From the NCBI RefSeq assembly GCF_017794965.1, contig NZ_CP051240.1:3472001-3536000 (forward strand): a DNA stretch of 64,000 nt, in the 5' to 3' direction. Every line of letters starts with the position of its first letter. Position 1 is the stretch's first letter. The notes under the pieces were generated by a model that saw nothing but the letters and a program-made list of their open reading frames with translations, was not told where the DNA came from and ran no database searches. Below, in pieces: positions 16,027 through 26,272 of the stretch. This DNA comes from Alcanivorax sp. (GTDB taxonomy: Bacteria; Pseudomonadota; Gammaproteobacteria; Pseudomonadales; Alcanivoracaceae). Position numbers and translations under genes: made by a program.

Positions 16027-18060
16027 ATGAAGTTCAATCCGGGAGCATTTTTCGAAAAACTGCGGGGGGGTGCGAGCAACAGCGGCGGCAATTCGCTGAA
16101 CATTGCACTGTATTTCGGCCTTGCCATCTTTATTGTACTGGCACTGGTCAACTTCCTGCTTTCTGCCACCACCGCAAACAAGGCCCAGGAAAACATTACC
16201 CGGGCTTCCGAGATGCGCGTAGTGTCCCAGCAGATTGCCAAGAACTCCCTGGAAGCCGCGGCGGGTAACGCCGACGCCTTCGAATTGCTGGATAACTCCC
16301 GGAAGAGCTTCCAGGCCGCCTGGGACGCCGTTAAGGATGAGCAGGTTTCCGACCCCCAGGTGATGGAGCGTCTCAACACTCTCTGGAAAGAGGTTGACCA
16401 GAACACCGGGACCATTCTGAAAGGGGAAGATACGGTTCTGGATCTGCACGAAGTGGCAGACACCCTGGCCCAGACCATTCCTGCCCTTCAGGCTGAATAC
16501 GAAGGCGTTGTTGAAATCCTGGTAATGACCGGCGCCGACCCGGAACAGATTGCCTTTGCGCAGCGCCAATCCTGGCTGGCCGAGCGTATCGTGCGGTCTA
16601 TCTCCAAGGTACTGGAAGGGGGCGACGGTGCGGTGATCGCGGCGGACTCCTTCGGCCGTGACGCCAGCCAGTTCGGTCGTGTGATGAACGGCATGATCGA
16701 AGGCGACAGCGCCATGGGGATTGACCAGGTGAACGACCCGGATGCCCTGGACTACCTGGCCGAGATTGCCGACCTGTTCGATGAATTCGTTAACCAATCT
16801 GTCGATGAAATCCTGGAAACCGCCCCGGAACTCTTCCAGGTGCGGAACGCGGCCGACACCATCTTCCGTCGCTCCCAGGATCTGCTGCAGGAATCCACCA
16901 ACCTGAACAACCAGTTTGAAGGCTCCACCGGCGGCCTGTTCCCGTCGGTATGGCTGGGTGCCATCTGTGGCGCCATTGCGGTATTGCTGTTCTTCCTGAT
17001 CATGGCCCAGCGGAACCGTCAGGAAGCGAAGAAGAAAGACGAACTGGAAAGCGAGAACCAGCGTAACCAGGCGGCGATTCTGCGTCTGCTGGATGAGCTG
17101 GGCGACCTGGCTGACGGTGACCTGACCGTACAGGCGACAGTTACCGAGGACTTCACCGGTGCCATCGCTGACTCCATCAACTACTCCATTGACCAGCTGC
17201 GCAGCCTGGTACAGACCATCAACAACTCCGCGGTACAGGTGGCATCGGCCGCCCAGGAAACCCAGTCCACGGCGATGCATCTGGCCGAGGCCTCCGAGCA
17301 CCAGGCCCAGGAAATTGCCGGGGCTTCTGCAGCGGTGAACGAAATGGCGGTCTCCATTGACCAGGTATCTGCCAACGCCTCCGAATCGGCGGCGGTAGCG
17401 GAACGAGCGGTAGCCATCGCCAACAAGGGCGCCGAGGTGGTACAGGCGACCATCCACGGCATGGACACCATCCGCGAGCAGATCCAGGAAACCTCCAAGC
17501 GGATCAAGCGTCTGGGTGAATCCTCCCAGGAGATTGGTGACATCGTATCCCTGATTAACGACATTGCTGACCAAACCAACATTCTTGCTTTGAACGCCGC
17601 CATTCAGGCGTCCATGGCCGGTGAAGCCGGCCGCGGCTTCGCGGTGGTTGCGGATGAGGTACAGCGCCTGGCGGAACGTTCCGCCGCGGCAACCAAGCAG
17701 ATCGAGACCCTGGTTAAGACGATTCAGACCGATACCAATGAAGCGGTAATCTCCATGGAGGCGACCACCGCTGAGGTAGTGAAAGGGGCCCGCCTGGCGC
17801 AGGACGCTGGTGTGGCACTGGAAGAAATTGAGAACGTATCCAAAACCCTGGCGGATCTGATCCAGAACATTTCCAACGCGGCGCGTCAGCAGGCGGCGTC
17901 CGCGGGTCACATTTCCAACACCATGAACGTGATCCAGGAAATTACTTCCCAGACCTCTGCCGGTACCACCGCCACTGCGCGGTCCATTGGTAACCTCGCC
18001 GAGATGGCCCAGGAAATGCGTAACTCCGTTGCCGGTTTCCGTCTGCCGGAGCATTCCTGA
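16027..18060 (+). CDS. pilJ: PilJ methyl-accepting chemotaxis receptor
   Basis: The 677-residue receptor has transmembrane helix 1 near residues 22-45, a periplasmic PilJ-type helical sensor, transmembrane helix 2 near 303-325 (WLGAICGAIAVLLFFLIMAQ) and a HAMP-like region. A long cytoplasmic hairpin has the kinase-contact tip QTNILALNAAIQASMAGEAG. The tip differs from the enteric type by ASMAGEAG in place of ARAGEQG, as in PilJ. In Pseudomonas PilJ senses pilus and surface contact. AGGAG lies upstream of the ATG. The length is close to that of Pseudomonas PilJ. Confidence 0.97.
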   Translation: MKFNPGAFFEKLRGGASNSGGNSLNIALYFGLAIFIVLALVNFLLSATTANKAQENITRASEMRVVSQQIAKNSLEAAAGNADAFELLDNSRKSFQAAWDAVKDEQVSDPQVMERLNTLWKEVDQNTGTILKGEDTVLDLHEVADTLAQTIPALQAEYEGVVEILVMTGADPEQIAFAQRQSWLAERIVRSISKVLEGGDGAVIAADSFGRDASQFGRVMNGMIEGDSAMGIDQVNDPDALDYLAEIADLFDEFVNQSVDEILETAPELFQVRNAADTIFRRSQDLLQESTNLNNQFEGSTGGLFPSVWLGAICGAIAVLLFFLIMAQRNRQEAKKKDELESENQRNQAAILRLLDELGDLADGDLTVQATVTEDFTGAIADSINYSIDQLRSLVQTINNSAVQVASAAQETQSTAMHLAEASEHQAQEIAGASAAVNEMAVSIDQVSANASESAAVAERAVAIANKGAEVVQATIHGMDTIREQIQETSKRIKRLGESSQEIGDIVSLINDIADQTNILALNAAIQASMAGEAGRGFAVVADEVQRLAERSAAATKQIETLVKTIQTDTNEAVISMEATTAEVVKGARLAQDAGVALEEIENVSKTLADLIQNISNAARQQAASAGHISNTMNVIQEITSQTSAGTTATARSIGNLAEMAQEMRNSVAGFRLPEHS

Positions 18061-18091
18061 TCCGGCCTGCGCCGGCTAGGGACATGAGGAT

Positions 18092-18970
18092 ATGGGTGCT
18101 GCCGTGACAGACCGATGGTCCATCAGAAGCACGCCCGCCATGGATGCGGAGCAATTCCAGCTATGGCAGGCGCTGCTGGAAGACCGTACCGGCATGACCC
18201 TGTCCGACGCGCGCAAGAGCTTTCTGGAAACCAGCTTGAGCATCCGCATGCGCGAGCTGGGTTTCGAGGACTACGAAGCCTATTACGAACACCTGATGGT
18301 GGGCACCACCGAATCCCGGGCCATGGAATGGTCGATTCTGGTGGATCGTCTCACCGTTCAGGAAACCAGCTTTTTTCGCCACCAGAGCTCCTATGCACTG
18401 GTGGAGGAATACGTGCAACGCTTCGCCGCAGAACAGCCCGACGGAGCCAATCTGGATGTGTGGAGTGTGGGGTGCTCTACCGGCGAGGAAGCCTATTCCC
18501 TTGCCATGCTGATCAATGAGCAACTGGCGGATCACGACCGCAAGATGTTCTACGGCATCACCGCCACCGACATCAGCTTGCCCACGCTGGCCAAGGCACG
18601 CAAAGGGGAATATGCCGCCCGCCGCGCACTTCAGGTGGATCCGGTACTGCGTGAAAAATACTTTATTCCAGGGGACAACGGGCAAACCGTGATGGTGGCG
18701 CCGGAACTGAAACAACAGATCTGTTTCGCCCGCCTCAACGTGCTCGATCTGGGCAATGCGCCCATGAACAACATGGATCTGATCTTTTGTCAGAACATGC
18801 TGATCTACTTCCGCCGCTGGCGGAAGCGCCAGATCGTGAATCGGCTGGCGGAGCGGCTGGCGCTCGGGGGACTACTGGTACTGGGCCCCGGAGAAGTCAC
18901 GGACTGGCAACACCCGGATCTGGAACGGGTGCACTTTGCCGACACCCTGGCTTTCCGTCGCTGTAGATAG
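18092..18970 (+). CDS. pilK: PilK CheR-type receptor methyltransferase
   Basis: The 292-residue protein has an N-terminal all-helical CheR domain and a C-terminal SAM-binding domain with the motif VWSVGCSTGEEAYSLAML. It should methylate glutamates on PilJ, opposing ChpB. The late NMDLIFCQNMLIYFRR is the usual CheR signature. Stop codon TAG is followed directly by a 7-bp repeat array that separates pilK from chpA. Confidence 0.93.
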   Translation: MGAAVTDRWSIRSTPAMDAEQFQLWQALLEDRTGMTLSDARKSFLETSLSIRMRELGFEDYEAYYEHLMVGTTESRAMEWSILVDRLTVQETSFFRHQSSYALVEEYVQRFAAEQPDGANLDVWSVGCSTGEEAYSLAMLINEQLADHDRKMFYGITATDISLPTLAKARKGEYAARRALQVDPVLREKYFIPGDNGQTVMVAPELKQQICFARLNVLDLGNAPMNNMDLIFCQNMLIYFRRWRKRQIVNRLAERLALGGLLVLGPGEVTDWQHPDLERVHFADTLAFRRCR

Positions 18971-18982
18971 AAAAGAACGCAA

Positions 18983-19076
18983 CATGCTGCACGCAACACG
19001 CGGCACGCAAGAACAACAAGCCGATGGCGCGCCCTTACTGCAACCGGGTCTAGGCGCGCACATGTTACGTGTTATT
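18983..19076. repeat. Heptad arrays between pilK and chpA, CACGCNN type
   Basis: Units CACGCAA, CACGCGG, CACGCAA occupy 18990-19010, with degenerate CATGCTG before them. A shorter inverted array CATGTTA, CGTGTTA lies at 19061-19074. The insertion sits inside the chemosensory operon, 13 bases after the pilK stop codon. Confidence 0.6.
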
Positions 19077-19123
19077 AAAGCCTGCCCACTGAGAAGGCAG
19101 GTTGATGTATGACAGGAGACGTC

Positions 19124-22100
19124 ATGAGTGACCGTCACGACTATCTGGCTCTGGACTGGGTTCGCGGGGAAATCCAGGAGACCCTGAACCAGGCGCAGCA
19201 GGCACTGGAAGCGTTCGTGGAAAACCCGGACGACGCCACCCGCATGCGTTTTTGCCAGGCACACCTGCATCAGGTGTACGGCACCCTGCAGATGGTCGAA
19301 TTCTACGGCGCAGCGCTGCTCGCCGAAGAAATGGAAAAGCTGGCCCAGGCCCTGCTGGAAGGCCGTGTCGGCAATGTGAGTGACGGTCAGGAAACCCTGA
19401 TGCGGGCACTGCTGCAGCTGCCGCCCTATCTGGACCGTGTGGCCAGTAACCGCCGCGATCTGCCGGTAGTCCTGCTGCCACTGCTCAATGACCTGCGCGC
19501 CGCCCGCGGCGAATCCCTGCTGTCTGAAACGTCCCTGTTCAAGCCGGATCTCAGTGACGCTACCGGCCAAGGCCAGATTCCCCAGGCGCTGCTCAACGAC
19601 CCCCGTTTCGCTGCATTGGCCAGAAAGATTCGCCAGATGTTCCAGATCGCTCTGCTGGGCGTGCTGCGCAACGACCGCATGGGTGAGAATCTGGGCTACA
19701 TGGCCAAGGTGTTCACCAAACTGGAACAGGTCACCGGCGACGCGCCCAGGGCGCCCCTGTGGAGCATCAGTAACGCCCTGGTGGAAGGCCTGGCGGAAGA
19801 CGCCATCGTACTCGGCACCTCGGTGAAGATGATGCTCGGCCAGGTGGACCGCACCCTGCGTGACCTGACCACCAACGGCGCCGCCAGCCTCAACGAACCG
19901 GCGCCCACCGACCTGCTCAAGAACCTGCTCTACTACGTGGCCAAGGCCGAAGTGGACAGCCCGCGCATCCGCAATGTGAAGGCCCGATTCCGCCTGGAGG
20001 ATGCCCTGCCTTCGGATGACCTGGTCACCGCCGAACGCGAGCGTATGACCGGCCCGGATGCCGAAGCCATGAATTCCGTGGTGATGGCGCTTTCCGAAGA
20101 GATCACCACCGTCAAAGATGCCCTGGAAACCTTTGTCCACAACGGTGAACAGGATGCCGCCCAACTGCAGCCCCAGACCGTTACCCTCAAGCAGGTAGCC
20201 GACACGGTGGCCGTGTTGGGTCTCGGTCAGCCGCGCAAGCTGGTGGAAGAACAACTGGGCGTGATGGAAGACATCGTGGGCGGCAAACGCCCGGCCGACC
20301 GCGACCTGCTGATGGATATCGCCGGGGCCCTGCTTTACGTGGAAGCCACACTGGCCGGCCTCACCGGCAGCGAGCGCCAGGGCAGCGGCGGCGACGAACC
20401 GGCCACCATGCCCGGCCATGTGGGCCAGGCCATGGATGCAGTGCTGCGCGAATGCCGTGCCGGGCTGGAAGAAGCCAAGGACGGTATTGTCGAATTCATT
20501 GCCTCCCAGTGGAGTACAGAACACCTCACCCCGGTACCGGAGCGACTCAATGCGGTGCGCGGCGGACTGGAGGTGATCCAGCTCAACCGTCCGGCGGTGA
20601 TCCTGCGTCAGTGTGTGCGCTATATCGAAGAGCAGCTGCTGGAAGCCGACCAGCCCAGACCGGACTGGCGCAGCATGGACACCCTGGCCGATGCCATCAC
20701 CTCGGTGGAATATTATCTGGAGCGTCTCAGTGATGATCCGGAGACCAGCGATGACATCCTCCAGCTGGCCCGGGCCAGCGTGGATGCGCTGGGCTACCCG
20801 CTGGAAAATGACAGCGATTTTGACAACCACGTGGAAGTGGAACGCATCGAGCTGGACGCCGACGTGGCCCACGAGCCGGTCGCAGAGCCAGCTGTTCAGC
20901 CAAATGAGATCAGCTCCGTCGCCGAGGCGCCAGCCGCTGACGCCCCCGGTGAAGCGCTCAACGACGACACGCCGGAAACCCCGTCTGCGGACGAAGACAC
21001 CAGCGCGCTTTCCGAGCCTGCAGCGGACAGTGATACGCCCACTGAAGCGCCAGAGCCGCAAGCGTCCGTCCCGGACAGCGAGCCTGTGCAACCGGCCGCC
21101 GCCGAGCCCGAGCAGGACGACGATGACGACCTGATCGATGATGAAATCATCGAGATCTTCCAGGAAGAAGCCGGTGAAGTGCTGGAAGCCCTGGATGAGT
21201 ACTTTCCGCGCTGGGCCGCCAATACCAGTGATGAGGAATCCCTGGTGGAGTTCCGCCGGGCGTTCCACACTCTGAAAGGCTCCGGCCGCATGGTGGGCGC
21301 CATGACCGTGGGCGAGCTGGCCTGGTCGGTGGAAAACATGATGAACCGGGTGATCGACAAGACCATCCAGCCGACCCCGGTACTGATCGAACTGGTACAG
21401 ACCGTTCGCAACCATATCCAGCCGCTGGTGGATGCCTTCTGCTCCCGTCAGCCGAACCCATTCGACCCGCAGCCGTTGGCGGATGCTGCCGACACCCTGG
21501 CCGCCGGTGGCCAGATTGACGCGATACCCACGGTGGGCGACCACGCCGACACCCCGGACGACGCCACGCCGGCGGCCACCGACAGTGACAGTGAAGCGCT
21601 GACGGCGGATGACAGCCCTGCGCTCGATGACACGGTAGAGAGCCAGGCGCTGGACAACGAACCCGCCCCGCAAGGCGATGACGACCACGCCATTCAGGAT
21701 GATGACACCCTGACACTGGACACCCTGCCGGACAGTGACGATGACAGCAGCGTGCCTGCGGTGAGCTGGGATGATGCGGACGACGAGATCACCCTGGAAG
21801 CCTTCGACAGCGAAGACGATCTGCAGGAAGACAGTATTACGTTTGAATCCGGCGAGGAGCATGACGCGCAGGGCGAAACGGGCGACGACGACACCCTGGA
21901 AATCACAGCCCTGGCCATGGACGAACCCGACCAGGGGGGCACTCCTGAGGTCCTGGACGGTAGCGATGCTCTGGCAGACATACCCGACCTGTCCGGGCAA
22001 GAAGACAACGGTGACGCCCCGGATCCGGTACTGCGCGAGATCTTTGCCAGTGAAGCACGCCGCAACCTGAGCCTGGTGAACAACTGGCTCGACTGTCTGG

Positions 22101-25100
22101 ACAGCGACCTCTCGGAACATGACGTGGACGACGAAGTCCACCGCGCCCTGCATACCCTCAAGGGCAGTGCGCGCATGGCGGAAATCGAAGCGGTTGCCGA
22201 GCTGGCAGAACCCGCCGAAAAGCTGATCCGTGACCTGATCAGCAACAACCGCCGGGCCACCACTGAACAGGTGGAGTTGATCCGCCAGTCCTGCCAGTTG
22301 GTAGAGAATAATCTGGACAGCCTGGACCAGGCTCACCTGCCCGGCGCCGCGCCCCTGATCACCGCCCTGCAACAACAGCGGGACGGCCTGACCGACGACG
22401 ATACCCCGGCACCGAATACCGACCCGCACATCCTTTCCGTGTTCCTCTCCGAAGGCATGGACCTGATCGTGGACGCGGAACAGTTGCTGTCCCAGTGGGC
22501 ACAGCACCCCGAGCAGACCGAAGAACTGGTGCGTCTGCGTGACGAACTCAAGCTGTTGGGCAACAGCGCCGCCACGGCGGGGCTCACCGAGATTCACCAG
22601 CTGGCGGAAGCCCTGGCTGACACCTACAGTGCCGTGGAGGCACGTCAGCTTGCCTTCAGTGAAGTGCTGTTTGGCCTGGTCAGCGAGGGGCAGGACGCCC
22701 TGATGAACATGATGGACTGTCTGGCTGCTGGCCAGACCGTTCGACCCGAGCTGGGACTGGTAGATTCCCTGCGCGAACTCACCGAGAGCGGCCCTGATGA
22801 TGATGGCCCGGACGGCGGGCTGCCGTTGGACCGCGAAGACGCCGGGACGGAAGATCACAGCAGCCCCATGGCGTCCCCCGCCGGCGACGGCGATTATCAG
22901 GCTCATCTGGATCCCGAACTGGTGGCCCTGTTCCTGGAAGAGGCCGAAGAGATCCTGGACACCGCCAGCAACGCCCTGGACCAGTGGGAGCAGGGCGACA
23001 GCAGCAATGTGGACAGCCTGCAACGGGACCTGCACACCCTCAAGGGCGGCGCCCGCATGGCGGGGGTGGCCCCGGTGGGTGATCTGGCCCATGAGCTGGA
23101 AAATCTCTACGAGGGCTACAACGGCGGACAGCTGGACGCCAACGGCGACCTGTTCGCCCTGCTGCACCGCTGCCATGACAGCCTCGCTGACATGATCGAT
23201 GCCCTGCGTGCCAACCGCAGCCCGCAGGATGCCCCGGCGCTGGTCAGCGCCATTCAGGCCTATATCAAAGGCGAACCCGCCGCCGATATCACCCCCACTG
23301 CCGTATCGCCCGCAGAACAATCTGCCCCTGAACCCGAGCCGGTCAGCCCCGAGCCCGTTGCGGTTGAGGACGCGCCCGACAGCGAGGCACCCCCTCAACC
23401 GGAACGCGACCCGGAACTGGTCGAGATCTTTCTGGAAGAGGCGGACGAGATTCTGGAATCTGCCGGTAACAGCCTGGAGCTGTGGATTGGCGAACAGGGC
23501 AACCTGATCGAGCTGCAATCCCTGCAACGTGATCTGCACACCCTCAAGGGTGGCGCCCGCATGGCGGAAGTCTCCGAACTGGGGGATCTGGGCCACGAGC
23601 TGGAGACCCTCTATGAAGGCCTGGCCCAGAGCCAGCTGGCGGTGGAGCCCAGCCTGCTTGACCTGCTGCACCGCTGTCATGACCGTTTGGCAGAAATGGT
23701 GGAAGCGCTGCGTGCCAACCAGCCATTGCCCGGTGGTGAACAGCTGATTCAGTGCATTCACGGCTATGTGGCTGATCCGGCCGGCTTTACCCTGCCAACC
23801 CTGTCAGTCGCCACACCGGCTGCCGAGCCCGCCGCAGAACCGGAAGCACCGACCACGACCGTTCCCGCAGAGAACGACATCACGGTGGGCTCCAGTAATC
23901 CCGATGACGGAGACTGGCAGCCGGACACCGATCCGGAGATCCTGGAAATCTTCCTTGAGGAATCCGAGGAGCTGTCGGAAATCATCGACGGCAACCTGAC
24001 CGCCTGGAAAGAACACCCGGAAAGCCGCGATTTCGTGGATGACCTGAAACGCGCCCTGCATACTCTCAAGGGTGGTGCCCGCCTGGCCGGTCTCAAGCAG
24101 CTGGGTGATATCAGCCACGATTTCGAAGCCTACCTGCTGGATCTGGACAAGCGCACCGGCGCCCCCGCCCTGGAGGATTTCCAACCCATGCTCGACTGGC
24201 ACGACCAGATCAGTCGTGGCATGGAAACCGTGGCGAAGCGTGCACGGGCTACCCAGGCCGCCAAGCCGGCTGCTCCCGCAGAACCCGAGGCCGTGAGTGG
24301 CGAATTGATGCCCTCCCCGGCCAAACCGGAGCCTCAACAGGCCAAGCAGGACGACCGCCGTCAGCGCCAGAATCAGGCCCAGCCCCAGGAAATGGTGCGG
24401 GTAGGCGCGGATGTACTGGAAGCACTGGTTAACCTGGCCGGGGAAACCTCCATCAACCGTGGCCGGGTAGAGCAGGGGCTTACCGAGTTCACCTTCAACG
24501 TAGAGGAAATGGGTAACACCGTTCAGCGCCTCTACGAACAGCTGCGCCGTCTGGATTCAGAAACCGAAGCGCAGATCATGTCCAATTATCAGCAGGGCGT
24601 GGATCGGGGCGAATTCGACGAAGACTTCGACCCCCTGGAAATGGATCAGTACTCGGAACTGCACCAGATTACCAAGCAGCTGTCGGAATCCGCCTCTGAC
24701 TTGCTGGATTTGAAGAACACCCTGCTGGACCGCACCAAGGACACGGAAACCCTGCTGTTGCAGCAATCACGGATCAACACCGAGCTGCAGGAAAAGCTCA
24801 TGCGCACCCGCATGGTACCCTTCAGCCGCCTGGTGCCACGTCTGCGCCGTATCGTCCGGCAGATTTCCGGGGAAGTGGGCAAGCGTGTGGAGTTCGACGT
24901 ACTCAATCCGGAAGGCGAACTGGACCGCTCACTCATGGAGCGTGTGGTTGCCCCGCTGGAACACATGCTGCGTAACGCCGTGGACCATGGCATCGAAACC
25001 GCCGAAGGCCGCCAGAGCGCCGGCAAGGACAGCACCGGGCGGGTCAACCTGGAGTTGACCCGGGAAGGGGGTGAGGTAGTGATCATCCTGTCCGATGACG

Positions 25101-26272
25101 GCAAGGGGATCGACACCGACGCGGTCCGCAAGAAAGCGGTTGAGCGTGGACTGATCGCCGAGGACGCCCAGGTATCCGAACAGGAAATCCAGCAGTTCAT
25201 CTTCCATGCGGGTTTCTCCACCGCCGCCGCCGTGACCCAGATTTCCGGTCGGGGCGTGGGCATGGACGTGGTCGCCAGCGAGATCAAACAAATGGGCGGC
25301 TCGGTGACCATCGATTCTCACAAGGGGCAGGGCACCCGCTTCATCGTGCGTTTGCCGTTCACCCTGGCCATGAACCGGGCCCTGATGGTGAAGGCCGGCG
25401 AAGATAGCTACGCCATTCCGCTGAACCAGATTGAAGGTATCGTACGGATCAGCCCGTTCGAACTGCAGCACTACTTCAGCGAAGAAGAACCGGTTTACAC
25501 CTATGTGGGCCAGGACTACGAACTGCAGTATCTGGGCAACTTTGTCCACGGCACTCGCGCCCCCAACCTTGAACACCAGACCACGCCCATGCCGGTATTG
25601 CTGATCCGCAGCACCGAACATACCGTGGCCATCGTGGTGGACGACCTGGTGGGCTCCCGGGAAGTGGTAGTGAAATCCGTGGGCCCGCAGCTGGCCAGTG
25701 TGGCCGGCATCAGTGGTGCCACCATTCTCGGGGATGGTTCGGTGGTGATCATTCTCGATATTCACTCCCTGATCCGTGCCGCCCACGTACAGATTCCCAC
25801 CCTGCCGGTGGCAGAGCAGGAGCAAGAGCTGGAACCGCAACCGACTCTGCCTGAAGAGGCAGAGCCGGAGACCCGTGGTCGCGATACCCCGCTGGTGATG
25901 GTCACCGATGACTCGGTGACCGTGCGTAAGGTCACCACCCGGTTGCTGGAGCGGAATGGCTACGAAGTGGTCACTGCCAAGGACGGGATGGACGCCATTG
26001 CCAAGCTGGAAGACTTCCGCCCGGATCTCATGCTGCTGGATATCGAGATGCCACGCATGGATGGTTTCGAAGTGGCCACCCACGTGCGCCACGACAGCCG
26101 CCTGAAGGACGTGCCGATCATCATGATCACCTCGCGGACCGGCGAAAAGCACCGCGATCGAGCCTTCGATATCGGTGTGAACTGCTACATGGGCAAGCCC
26201 TTCCAGGAGAACGAACTGCTGTCCACCATCCGTGAACTGCTCGGCGAGCTGCAGGAAACGTCCGAGGGATGA
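19124..26272 (+). CDS. chpA: ChpA hybrid histidine kinase with multiple Hpt-like domains
   Basis: At about 2,382 residues this is the CheA-like core of the Pil-Chp system. Intact HTLKG-type phosphotransfer sites lie at His715, His1010, His1304, His1472 and His1646. An N-terminal Hpt-like site is HLHQVYG (His49), and a degenerate repeat near 1140 (LRDELKLLGNSAA) lacks the His. Acidic, Asp-rich linkers separate them. The C-terminal third has dimerisation, ATPase (N-box HMLRNAVDHG, G-boxes DDGKGID and GRGVGMD), a CheW domain and a terminal receiver (LLDIEMPRMDG). Pseudomonas ChpA also has eight such modules. ATG 19124 has AGGAG 6 bases upstream. It overlaps chpB by ATGA. Confidence 0.97.
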   Translation: MSDRHDYLALDWVRGEIQETLNQAQQALEAFVENPDDATRMRFCQAHLHQVYGTLQMVEFYGAALLAEEMEKLAQALLEGRVGNVSDGQETLMRALLQLPPYLDRVASNRRDLPVVLLPLLNDLRAARGESLLSETSLFKPDLSDATGQGQIPQALLNDPRFAALARKIRQMFQIALLGVLRNDRMGENLGYMAKVFTKLEQVTGDAPRAPLWSISNALVEGLAEDAIVLGTSVKMMLGQVDRTLRDLTTNGAASLNEPAPTDLLKNLLYYVAKAEVDSPRIRNVKARFRLEDALPSDDLVTAERERMTGPDAEAMNSVVMALSEEITTVKDALETFVHNGEQDAAQLQPQTVTLKQVADTVAVLGLGQPRKLVEEQLGVMEDIVGGKRPADRDLLMDIAGALLYVEATLAGLTGSERQGSGGDEPATMPGHVGQAMDAVLRECRAGLEEAKDGIVEFIASQWSTEHLTPVPERLNAVRGGLEVIQLNRPAVILRQCVRYIEEQLLEADQPRPDWRSMDTLADAITSVEYYLERLSDDPETSDDILQLARASVDALGYPLENDSDFDNHVEVERIELDADVAHEPVAEPAVQPNEISSVAEAPAADAPGEALNDDTPETPSADEDTSALSEPAADSDTPTEAPEPQASVPDSEPVQPAAAEPEQDDDDDLIDDEIIEIFQEEAGEVLEALDEYFPRWAANTSDEESLVEFRRAFHTLKGSGRMVGAMTVGELAWSVENMMNRVIDKTIQPTPVLIELVQTVRNHIQPLVDAFCSRQPNPFDPQPLADAADTLAAGGQIDAIPTVGDHADTPDDATPAATDSDSEALTADDSPALDDTVESQALDNEPAPQGDDDHAIQDDDTLTLDTLPDSDDDSSVPAVSWDDADDEITLEAFDSEDDLQEDSITFESGEEHDAQGETGDDDTLEITALAMDEPDQGGTPEVLDGSDALADIPDLSGQEDNGDAPDPVLREIFASEARRNLSLVNNWLDCLDSDLSEHDVDDEVHRALHTLKGSARMAEIEAVAELAEPAEKLIRDLISNNRRATTEQVELIRQSCQLVENNLDSLDQAHLPGAAPLITALQQQRDGLTDDDTPAPNTDPHILSVFLSEGMDLIVDAEQLLSQWAQHPEQTEELVRLRDELKLLGNSAATAGLTEIHQLAEALADTYSAVEARQLAFSEVLFGLVSEGQDALMNMMDCLAAGQTVRPELGLVDSLRELTESGPDDDGPDGGLPLDREDAGTEDHSSPMASPAGDGDYQAHLDPELVALFLEEAEEILDTASNALDQWEQGDSSNVDSLQRDLHTLKGGARMAGVAPVGDLAHELENLYEGYNGGQLDANGDLFALLHRCHDSLADMIDALRANRSPQDAPALVSAIQAYIKGEPAADITPTAVSPAEQSAPEPEPVSPEPVAVEDAPDSEAPPQPERDPELVEIFLEEADEILESAGNSLELWIGEQGNLIELQSLQRDLHTLKGGARMAEVSELGDLGHELETLYEGLAQSQLAVEPSLLDLLHRCHDRLAEMVEALRANQPLPGGEQLIQCIHGYVADPAGFTLPTLSVATPAAEPAAEPEAPTTTVPAENDITVGSSNPDDGDWQPDTDPEILEIFLEESEELSEIIDGNLTAWKEHPESRDFVDDLKRALHTLKGGARLAGLKQLGDISHDFEAYLLDLDKRTGAPALEDFQPMLDWHDQISRGMETVAKRARATQAAKPAAPAEPEAVSGELMPSPAKPEPQQAKQDDRRQRQNQAQPQEMVRVGADVLEALVNLAGETSINRGRVEQGLTEFTFNVEEMGNTVQRLYEQLRRLDSETEAQIMSNYQQGVDRGEFDEDFDPLEMDQYSELHQITKQLSESASDLLDLKNTLLDRTKDTETLLLQQSRINTELQEKLMRTRMVPFSRLVPRLRRIVRQISGEVGKRVEFDVLNPEGELDRSLMERVVAPLEHMLRNAVDHGIETAEGRQSAGKDSTGRVNLELTREGGEVVIILSDDGKGIDTDAVRKKAVERGLIAEDAQVSEQEIQQFIFHAGFSTAAAVTQISGRGVGMDVVASEIKQMGGSVTIDSHKGQGTRFIVRLPFTLAMNRALMVKAGEDSYAIPLNQIEGIVRISPFELQHYFSEEEPVYTYVGQDYELQYLGNFVHGTRAPNLEHQTTPMPVLLIRSTEHTVAIVVDDLVGSREVVVKSVGPQLASVAGISGATILGDGSVVIILDIHSLIRAAHVQIPTLPVAEQEQELEPQPTLPEEAEPETRGRDTPLVMVTDDSVTVRKVTTRLLERNGYEVVTAKDGMDAIAKLEDFRPDLMLLDIEMPRMDGFEVATHVRHDSRLKDVPIIMITSRTGEKHRDRAFDIGVNCYMGKPFQENELLSTIRELLGELQETSEG

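Noticed and set aside
15973..18054. A 693-codon minus-strand frame
   Set aside because: Shadow of pilJ. High-GC third-codon bias opens the opposite frame.
18872..23761. A 1,629-codon open frame on the minus strand
   Set aside because: It is the antisense shadow of chpA, whose domains and codon pattern are clear. Its own translation has no recognisable domain.
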